Source: Paenibacillus_F chitinolyticus_A (GTDB lineage Bacteria > Bacillota > Bacilli > Paenibacillales > NBRC-103111). Taken from it: a DNA stretch of 64,000 nucleotides. Shown here in pieces: positions 58,247-64,000 of this stretch. The notes under the pieces are model-generated. The model did not search any database, had not been told where the DNA came from, and was given only the letters and a program-made list of their open reading frames with translations. How positions within the stretch are numbered: the stretch's first letter is position 1; each line of letters begins with the position of its first letter. The stretch covers positions 5,518,001 through 5,582,000 of the forward strand of contig NZ_CP173427.1 of NCBI RefSeq assembly GCF_045038035.1, given 5' to 3'. The translations under genes were made by a program, and so were the position numbers.

Positions 58247-58896
58247 ACACTTTCCTCCATAATCCCGAAAATCATATACAGCTCGCGCATATCCGCGATC
58301 ATATGCTCCGGATGGTACTGTTCCAGGTAGGCCTGGCCCTTAAGAGACCAGTTGACGGCCACGGCTTCAACGCCTGCGGCTTTGGCCGCTTCGATATCGT
58401 AATGGCTGTCCCCCACCATGACGGCTTCCTCCGCTGTTGAGTTCAGTTCATGGAGAGCCTTCCGGATTCCTTCCGGGTCCGGCTTAGCCTTCGTGACATC
58501 ATCGACGGTCACAATACTTTGGATATACGGCAGCAGTTCGCAAAGTTCCAGGCCCAACATGGTTGTCAGCCTGATTTTGCTGGTTACGACGCCGATTTTG
58601 ACTCCGTAGGCATGCAGCTTGGCCAATACCTCTTTTACATAAGGAAAAGGTCTCACCAGCTCGTCGTGGTGCTTAAGATTATACGACCGGTAAAGAGTCA
58701 GAAGATCCGTCACTTCATCCAGGCCGCTGAAAAACTGGAGTTGCTCGATGAGAGGGCGCCCCATGTGGGGAATGATGTTTTCTCTTGTAAACAGCTCGGG
58801 CGTCTTTCCTTCCAGCGCATGCAGGAACGACTGGATAATGAGCTCGTTGGTGTCCAGAATAGTGCCGTCCAAATCAAACAATACCGTATGCTTCAT
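58243..58896 (-). CDS. ppaX: Pyrophosphatase PpaX
   Basis: A 217-aa HAD-superfamily hydrolase. TVLFDLDGTILDTN carries the nucleophile Asp, GVVTSK is motif II, and AKPDPEGI with MVGDSHYDIEAAK are motifs III and IV. PpaX removes pyrophosphate produced when HprK dephosphorylates Ser46-P HPr, which fits its operon with hprK. Confidence 0.92.
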   Translation of the reverse strand: MKHTVLFDLDGTILDTNELIIQSFLHALEGKTPELFTRENIIPHMGRPLIEQLQFFSGLDEVTDLLTLYRSYNLKHHDELVRPFPYVKEVLAKLHAYGVKIGVVTSKIRLTTMLGLELCELLPYIQSIVTVDDVTKAKPDPEGIRKALHELNSTAEEAVMVGDSHYDIEAAKAAGVEAVAVNWSLKGQAYLEQYHPEHMIADMRELYMIFGIMEESV

Positions 58897-58932
58897 GCTG
58901 TGCTCCTTATTATCAAGAGTTCTGTCCTGTTT

Positions 58933-59865
58933 TCAATGGCTTGTATCGGCCGAAGCCGGTGCCCCGCCGATTTTCTCGATGGGATCGCTGTACTTGGTTT
59001 TCGCATAGCCCATACGGCGGCGCAGGACGATGATGACGATAGCCGCGATGATGATAAGCACGGCAAGAAGCTGGGAAATACGGATGTTGCCCCCGTATGT
59101 CATCGTGCCCGCTTCACCGAACAGCAGGGACATCGGCGACCACAGTCCGTTCAGCAGGGAAGCCAGCCATGCCGGTCCCGTGAAATCGAGGCTGTCCGTA
59201 CGCAAGCCTTCGATGAAGAAACGGCCCAGCGAGTACCAGATAAAATAGCTCATAAACAACTCGCCCGCACGAAGGAACGGACGGCGGCGCAGCCAGAAGA
59301 GCAGCAGCAGACCGACGAAATTCCACACCGATTCATACAGGAAAGTGGGATGATAGAAAATGCCTTCGATGTTCATCTGGTTCACGATCCAATCCGGCAG
59401 ATGAAGCGTGTTTCGCAGGAAAGATTCGCTGACCGGACCGCCGTGGGCCTCCTGATTCACGAAGTTTCCCCAGCGGCCGATCATTTGGCCGACGATGAGT
59501 CCCGGAGCGCAAATGTCCGCGATCCGCCAGAACGAGTATCCTTTGCGGCGGACATAGATGACCGCTGCGATAATAGCCCCGATCAGAGCGCCGTAAATGG
59601 CAATTCCCCCGTGCCAGATGGCGATGATTTCGCTCAGATTGTTTTTGTAGTTTTCCCACTGGAAGGCCACATAATAAATACGAGCGGCCACAATGGCAGA
59701 CGGGACTCCGATCAGCAGCAGATCCATAAAAAATTCGGGCTGTAGCTTGAAGCGTTTGCCTTCCCGAATGACAAGCAGCAGCCCGATCAGGGCCGCCGTC
59801 CCTAATATAATGCCGTACCAATGCACGGAAATCGGGCCTAGCTTAAAAGCGACTGGATTTAGCAT
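58933..59865 (-). CDS. lgt: Prolipoprotein diacylglyceryl transferase
   Basis: A 310-aa membrane enzyme with seven predicted spans. The Lgt signature is in GQMIGRWGNFVNQEAHGG. IRWYGIILGTA-like HWYGIILGTA is near the N-terminus, and a periplasmic-face head region lies in the C-terminal half. It attaches diacylglycerol to the lipobox cysteine of lipoproteins. It lies 48 bases after hprK and 36 before ppaX. Confidence 0.95.
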   Translation of the reverse strand: MLNPVAFKLGPISVHWYGIILGTAALIGLLLVIREGKRFKLQPEFFMDLLLIGVPSAIVAARIYYVAFQWENYKNNLSEIIAIWHGGIAIYGALIGAIIAAVIYVRRKGYSFWRIADICAPGLIVGQMIGRWGNFVNQEAHGGPVSESFLRNTLHLPDWIVNQMNIEGIFYHPTFLYESVWNFVGLLLLFWLRRRPFLRAGELFMSYFIWYSLGRFFIEGLRTDSLDFTGPAWLASLLNGLWSPMSLLFGEAGTMTYGGNIRISQLLAVLIIIAAIVIIVLRRRMGYAKTKYSDPIEKIGGAPASADTSH

Positions 59866-59913
59866 AAACGGTCGATATCCTCCTATTCCTTACCTGTGGG
59901 TATGAACCGGCTC

Positions 59914-60855
59914 TCAGTCCATGTCGTCCAAATCTTCGGCCAGCGTTTCCGTCAGCTTATTGGTGAACTGCAGGGCCGCGTTGAAGCCCATCCGCTTGAG
60001 CCTGTAGTTCATCGCCGCAACTTCGACGATAACCGCCAAGTTTCTTCCCGGACGGACGGGAATGGTGATCAGCGGCACATCCGTTTCAATAATCCGGGTC
60101 GTTTCTTCGTCCAGTCCGAGGCGGTCGTACTGCTTATCCTGCTGCCAAGTTTCCAACCGGGCAACGACGGATATTTTCTTGACGTTCCGCACCGCTCCCG
60201 CACCGAAGAGCGTCATCACGTTAATAATGCCGACGCCGCGGATTTCAAGCAAATGGCGGATCAGGTCGGGAGCGTTTCCGTACAGCATATAATCGGCTGT
60301 CTGGCGGATTTCAACGGCATCGTCCGCTACCAGACGGTGGCCGCGCTTGACCAGTTCGAGCGCCGTCTCGCTTTTCCCGATTCCGCTGCCGCCCGTAATA
60401 AGCATTCCGACGCCGTACACATCCACCAGTACACCATGAATGGTAGTGGAGGGAGCAAGCTTGTTTTCGAGGAAGTTGGTCAGCCGGCTGGCCAGAATGG
60501 TGGTCGCCACCTGGCTGCGGAGAACCGGGAGCTGGTGCTTCTTCGCTTCTTCCACCAATTCCGCCGGAATATCCAATCCGCGGGTGACGATAATGCAGGG
60601 CGTTTCTTCGCTTGCACAAAGCTGCTCGGCCCGATGCAGCCGGACCGTTTCATCCAGCGTTTCGAAGAAGGACATCTCGGTGCGTCCCAGCAGTTGAACG
60701 CGTTCCTGCGGATGATAATTGAAATAGCCCGCCATTTCCAGACCGGGCCGGTAAAGATCGGCTACCGTTACAGTCCGCTTAAGACCGTCTTCGCCGCAAA
60801 TGACTTCCAGGTTGTAATGCTCAACCAGCTCAGACACTCTCACTTTTTTGCCCAT
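59914..60855 (-). CDS. hprK: HPr kinase/phosphorylase
   Basis: 313 aa. The N-terminal MurF-like domain (1-130) is followed by the kinase domain with P-loop GGSGIGKS (155-162). The signature EIRGVGIINVMTLFGAGAV is present, and a C-terminal helix controls the hexamer. It phosphorylates Ser46 of HPr and of the Crh-position HPr at 41634, and reverses that with phosphate. It is the first gene of the hprK-lgt-ppaX-acyltransferase operon. Confidence 0.96.
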   Translation of the reverse strand: MGKKVRVSELVEHYNLEVICGEDGLKRTVTVADLYRPGLEMAGYFNYHPQERVQLLGRTEMSFFETLDETVRLHRAEQLCASEETPCIIVTRGLDIPAELVEEAKKHQLPVLRSQVATTILASRLTNFLENKLAPSTTIHGVLVDVYGVGMLITGGSGIGKSETALELVKRGHRLVADDAVEIRQTADYMLYGNAPDLIRHLLEIRGVGIINVMTLFGAGAVRNVKKISVVARLETWQQDKQYDRLGLDEETTRIIETDVPLITIPVRPGRNLAVIVEVAAMNYRLKRMGFNAALQFTNKLTETLAEDLDDMD

Positions 60856-61005
60856 CGTTCATTCCCCTTTGTTTTCCCAATAGTTCCATCGTAATTCAAC
60901 TGCCGGGTGAAAATCAACCTGCCGCCCGGGCCAGCCGGTATGCTGTAGAGGTGCAATTACTGCAGCATACCCACGGGCCGCCTCATCATTCCCTAATACG
61001 TCAAA

Positions 61006-61031
61006 AAAGCCAGTCACGATGGACTGGCTTT
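61006..61031 (-). terminator. ugpC/msmK-like gene terminator
   Basis: AAAGCCAGTC and GACTGGCTTT are perfect 10-base arms with a 6-base loop and a T-run on the minus strand. Confidence 0.9.
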
Positions 61032-61044
61032 AAATTGATGATTC

Positions 61045-62169
61045 TTACGAGTTCAGAAGAATGGAGTTCGTTGTTTCTTTATCGAAGAAATGAACTTTGT
61101 TCATGTCCAGAGCAAGCTTCACGTTAGCGCCGTCTTTCAGACCGGAGCGGCCGTCAACACGCGCTACGACTGTACCTTCGCCGATACCGGCAAGGTGAAC
61201 CTGCATCTCGTGACCCAGGTTCTCGGACACTTCGATCAGGGCGTTAACCACTGTCTTAGCGGAAGCTTCAAGGAACACAGGCTCATCGTGGATATCTTCA
61301 GGACGAATACCCAGAATAACTTCTTTGCCCGCGTAGCCTTTATCGCGAAGAACTTGAGCTTTGCCTTGCGGAATAACAACGTCTACGCCTTTGGCTTTGA
61401 AGTGAAGCTCTCCGCCTTGGTCGCTCAGCGAGCCGCTTACGAAGTTCATGGAAGGAGATCCGATGAAGCCCGCTACGAACATGTTGACCGGGAAGTTGTA
61501 GATCTCTTCTGGAGAAGCCGCCTGTTGGATGATGCCTTTGTCCATAACGACAATCCGGCTTCCCATTGTCATAGCTTCGGTTTGGTCATGCGTTACGTAG
61601 ATGATCGTTACGCCAAGACGTTTGTGAAGTTTGGAAATTTCGGCACGCATTTGTACACGAAGTTTAGCGTCCAAGTTGGAAAGCGGTTCGTCCATCAAGA
61701 AGACTTGCGGTTCACGGACGATTGCGCGGCCCAGGGCGACACGCTGACGCTGACCACCGGAAAGTGCTTTCGGTTTGCGGTCCAGAAGGTGTTCAATATC
61801 GAGAATTTTAGCCGCTTCGCGCACGCGTGCGTCGATATCGGCTTTTTTGAATTTACGGAGTTTAAGGCCGAACGCCATGTTCTGGTACACGTTCATGTGC
61901 GGGTACAGGGCGTAGGACTGGAATACCATCGCGATGTCGCGGTCTTTAGGAGCCACGTCGTTCACGAGACGGTCGCCGATGTACAGTTCGCCTTCGGAAA
62001 TTTCTTCAAGACCGGCAATCATCCGCAGAGTTGTGGATTTACCGCAACCGGATGCTCCTACCAATACGAGAAACTCTTTATCTTGAATATCGAGATGGAA
62101 ATCCTTAACGGTTGCTTCTTGGTTGCCTGGGTACCTCTTTACGATATGGTTAAGACGAACGCCTGCCAT
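61045..62169 (-). CDS. ugpC: Sugar ABC transporter ATP-binding protein (UgpC/MsmK type)
   Basis: 374 aa. Walker A is GASGCGKST, the Q-loop is AMVFQSYALYPHM, the signature is LSGGQRQRVALGRAIV, Walker B is VFLMDEPLSNLDAKLR, and the H-loop is VTHDQTEAMT. A C-terminal TOBE regulatory domain (about 245-374) is present. Such stand-alone ATPases energise several CUT1 sugar importers. No permease or binding protein is adjacent, which fits a shared ATPase. The symbol is by family. Confidence 0.92.
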   Translation of the reverse strand: MAGVRLNHIVKRYPGNQEATVKDFHLDIQDKEFLVLVGASGCGKSTTLRMIAGLEEISEGELYIGDRLVNDVAPKDRDIAMVFQSYALYPHMNVYQNMAFGLKLRKFKKADIDARVREAAKILDIEHLLDRKPKALSGGQRQRVALGRAIVREPQVFLMDEPLSNLDAKLRVQMRAEISKLHKRLGVTIIYVTHDQTEAMTMGSRIVVMDKGIIQQAASPEEIYNFPVNMFVAGFIGSPSMNFVSGSLSDQGGELHFKAKGVDVVIPQGKAQVLRDKGYAGKEVILGIRPEDIHDEPVFLEASAKTVVNALIEVSENLGHEMQVHLAGIGEGTVVARVDGRSGLKDGANVKLALDMNKVHFFDKETTNSILLNS

Positions 62170-62270
62170 AGTTCATTCCCCCTGGTTCTTGAATGTTCTT
62201 AATTGGAATCTGTACATTTATCTTAGCTTAAATGCCCGAAGACTGACTATGCACAATCTTCACAAAAAAC

Positions 62271-63386
62271 TCACTTTCTTTTTGTTACTTTGTACAATAC
62301 GAGCGCCAGCTTTACCAGGACGGCGTCGTGGAAAGTCCTTACGTCCAGCCCCGTCTCGTTTTTGAACTTGTCCAGCCGGTATAAAAGCGTATTGCGATGA
62401 ATATACAGCTTTTTGGCCGTCTCGCTCACGTTGCAGTCCAGTGCAAAAAAACTCTCCAGTGTGGACTGCGTCTCGGCATCCATGGAATAGTCCTTCAGCA
62501 CATGCTCCAGAAACTGATGTTTCTCGGAATCGGGGATCGGATGGAGCAGCTTTTCCATTTGCAAATGCCACGGCGTGTGTATGTTGTTCGTCACCTTGTA
62601 TAACCGGCCGAGCATAATCGTCGAGCGCAGAGAAAGCATGGCCGCCAGAAGCGTCTGGGCAGGCTGGATAGGGTAGTGAACCCCCAGATGGCTTTCTCCT
62701 ACCCATTCGGTAGCCAGCATGTCATGGAGTCCCGATGCCAGGGCATCGAGCATCTGCTCGGTGCTCTCTTCCTGGGCGTCCGTCTTGTCTTCCTGCCCTA
62801 CTGTGAGCAGATAATCCGGCGCGAGAATCAGCCATTCTTTATCCAGCAATGGAATCAATACAATTTCCGCGTCAAAAAACGTCTCCAGCAGCCTTTTCAG
62901 CTCCCGGTAAGACGCCCGTACGTTCGAAGAATAATCTCCATACAGGAGAAAAGGTATTTTGGTCGAATAAAGTCCGGCCTGGGAAGAAATCGTGTCGGGA
63001 ACCTCCGCTTGAGAGTCGGTTTCGGCATGCTGCAGCAGCCATTCCCTGAGCGCGGAAAGCTTTTTCTCTTCTTCGAGCAGAAGAGTGCCGTTTTGCCTTT
63101 TCTCCGGCTGTGCGGATTCAATGAGCCACTCGACCAGATGACGTTCGTCTCCGGCCAAGTTCCCCGCAGGTATAGACAGAACATGGACTTGATTGCCTTC
63201 CCTGCCCAGCAGGAAATAAACATCTTTGCCGATCAGCATGCTGCTCTTATTCAGGGCCTGCCTGTCCCCGTTATTCTTACCCGCGTTTCTTGTAAGGGCT
63301 TCCCACTCTTCCGGCGTCTTTGCAATCAGTTGGACCGGCCCTTTGCCGATCGATTCCAATTGTTCTTTCAGCCTTTCCCAATCCAT
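62271..63386 (-). CDS. PucR/CdaR-like transcriptional regulator
   Basis: 371 aa from ATG 63386, which has GGGAG 9 bases upstream; an in-frame ATG two codons earlier would be too close. An N-terminal region with a probable GAF-like sensor precedes the C-terminal PucR-type helix-turn-helix (about 315-371: LDCNVSETAKKLYIHRNTLL, YRLDKFKNETGLDV). It lies 100 bases upstream of the sugar ATPase gene in the same direction and may regulate sugar uptake. Confidence 0.82.
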   Translation of the reverse strand: MDWERLKEQLESIGKGPVQLIAKTPEEWEALTRNAGKNNGDRQALNKSSMLIGKDVYFLLGREGNQVHVLSIPAGNLAGDERHLVEWLIESAQPEKRQNGTLLLEEEKKLSALREWLLQHAETDSQAEVPDTISSQAGLYSTKIPFLLYGDYSSNVRASYRELKRLLETFFDAEIVLIPLLDKEWLILAPDYLLTVGQEDKTDAQEESTEQMLDALASGLHDMLATEWVGESHLGVHYPIQPAQTLLAAMLSLRSTIMLGRLYKVTNNIHTPWHLQMEKLLHPIPDSEKHQFLEHVLKDYSMDAETQSTLESFFALDCNVSETAKKLYIHRNTLLYRLDKFKNETGLDVRTFHDAVLVKLALVLYKVTKRK

Positions 63387-63507
63387 CCGCATAGCTCCCT
63401 ATCTGTGTAATATCGAGGCTGCCATGGTGCTTCCTATTATTGTAACACAGCTAAGTAAGCGTTTCACTTAAAGATGGCTGTAATAAGCCTCGGAAGCGGG
63501 ACGCGGT

Positions 63508-64000
63508 TCATACGCCCATGAGCACCACAATAATAGAAAGCAGGGAGAACAGAGCGCCGACCAAGTACAGGAAAGAAACGGTTTGGGTTTGGGACAGCCC
63601 CCACTGCATAAGGCTGTGATGAGTATGAAGCTTATCGGCCCGGTGCAGCCCTCCGCCTTTTAGGAGCCTTCTTGTAAACACGATGACCGTATCCAGAATA
63701 GGAACGCCCAGCGCCAGCACAGGAACCAGAAGGGAGATAAAAGTCGCGCTTTTGAAAGCTCCGTCCACAGCAACGACCGCAATCGTGTACCCCAGGAAAA
63801 TCGCACCGGCGTCACCCATGAAAATTTTGGCGGGATAAAAATTAAACGCCAGAAAAGCCAGGCAGGCTCCGACCAGAATGCCCGCAATCAATGCGGAATC
63901 CTCCTGCCTTTTGACTAGGGCCGCCACAAGCAGCGCCAAAGAAGCGATCGTTACGATCCCCGAGGCGAGACCATCGACTCCGTCAATGAAATTGATCATA
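63508..64000 (-). CDS. Undecaprenyl-phosphate GlcNAc-1-phosphate transferase (TagO/WecA type), partial
   Basis: Only the C-terminal 163 residues or so are in the window; the start lies beyond 64000. INFIDGVDGLASGI and FYPAKIFMGDAGAIFLGY are the Asp-rich motifs of the MraY/WecA/TagO superfamily, and ADKLHTHHSLMQWGLS is the His-rich cytoplasmic loop of the TagO branch. It links sugar-1-phosphate to the lipid carrier, the first step in wall teichoic acid or related polymers. Confidence 0.88.
   Translation of the reverse strand, partial: MINFIDGVDGLASGIVTIASLALLVAALVKRQEDSALIAGILVGACLAFLAFNFYPAKIFMGDAGAIFLGYTIAVVAVDGAFKSATFISLLVPVLALGVPILDTVIVFTRRLLKGGGLHRADKLHTHHSLMQWGLSQTQTVSFLYLVGALFSLLSIIVVLMGV

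Overview
The window looks like a chromosome segment of a Paenibacillus-type Firmicute (family Paenibacillaceae). This is inferred from gene order and sequence style, not from a database search. Conserved blocks lie in familiar Bacillales arrangements: cggR-gap-pgk-tpi-gpmI-eno, trxB-glcK-rapZ-yvcK-whiA-HPr/Crh, hisZGDBHAF-hisIE and hprK-lgt-ppaX-acyltransferase. The tmRNA tag reads GKQQQNYAFAA.

The window has two halves. Positions 1 to about 24,170, left of the tmRNA gene ssrA, are accessory DNA. They hold an ECF sigma/anti-sigma pair, a TetR-controlled ABC-2 exporter cluster with two ATPases and a YhgE/Pip-like permease, and a thiazole/oxazole-modified microcin (TOMM) cluster of the heterocycloanthracin/sonorensin type. 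Next come an IS3-family element plus a decayed relative of it, a second ECF sigma/anti-sigma pair, a zeta-like kinase with a small partner, and a two-component system divergent from a LanFEG-like immunity transporter. A partial copy of the ssrA 3' end at 16,855-16,950 repeats the end of the intact gene at 24,159-24,253. This suggests an island of about 7.3 kb inserted at ssrA, with no integrase visible. Several short dispersed repeats and gene fragments mark other junctions.

The TOMM locus (6,188-12,261, minus strand) is the most interesting system. An 80-residue precursor has 15 cysteines, fourteen of them exactly every third residue. It is followed by a ThiF/E1-like leader-binding protein, a fused cyclodehydratase/YcaO protein and a duplicated SagB-type dehydrogenase. 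Read side by side, the ThiF-like protein looks like a degenerate paralogue of the YcaO fusion protein along nearly its whole length. An IS3-family remnant with a long hairpin lies between the precursor gene and the modification genes. No transporter or protease is inside the cluster; the ABC genes at 2.1-6.0 kb are the nearest candidates for export or self-protection.

Positions 24,172-64,000 are mostly core genome on the minus strand. They contain ssrA, smpB, rnr (with a 260-residue low-complexity basic tail), secG, a membrane M50-like protein, lower glycolysis under CggR, tRNA-Arg(CCG), a DedA protein, and clpP under a CtsR-type operator. These are followed by a secreted stalk-domain protein, a Crh-position HPr that keeps the phosphorylatable His15, whiA, yvcK, rapZ, a ROK glucokinase and trxB. 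Then come a TPR protein, prs, the complete his operon, an acyltransferase, ppaX, lgt, hprK, a UgpC/MsmK-type ATPase, a PucR-like regulator and the end of a TagO/WecA-type transferase. Sugar sensing and central carbon flux therefore sit close together.
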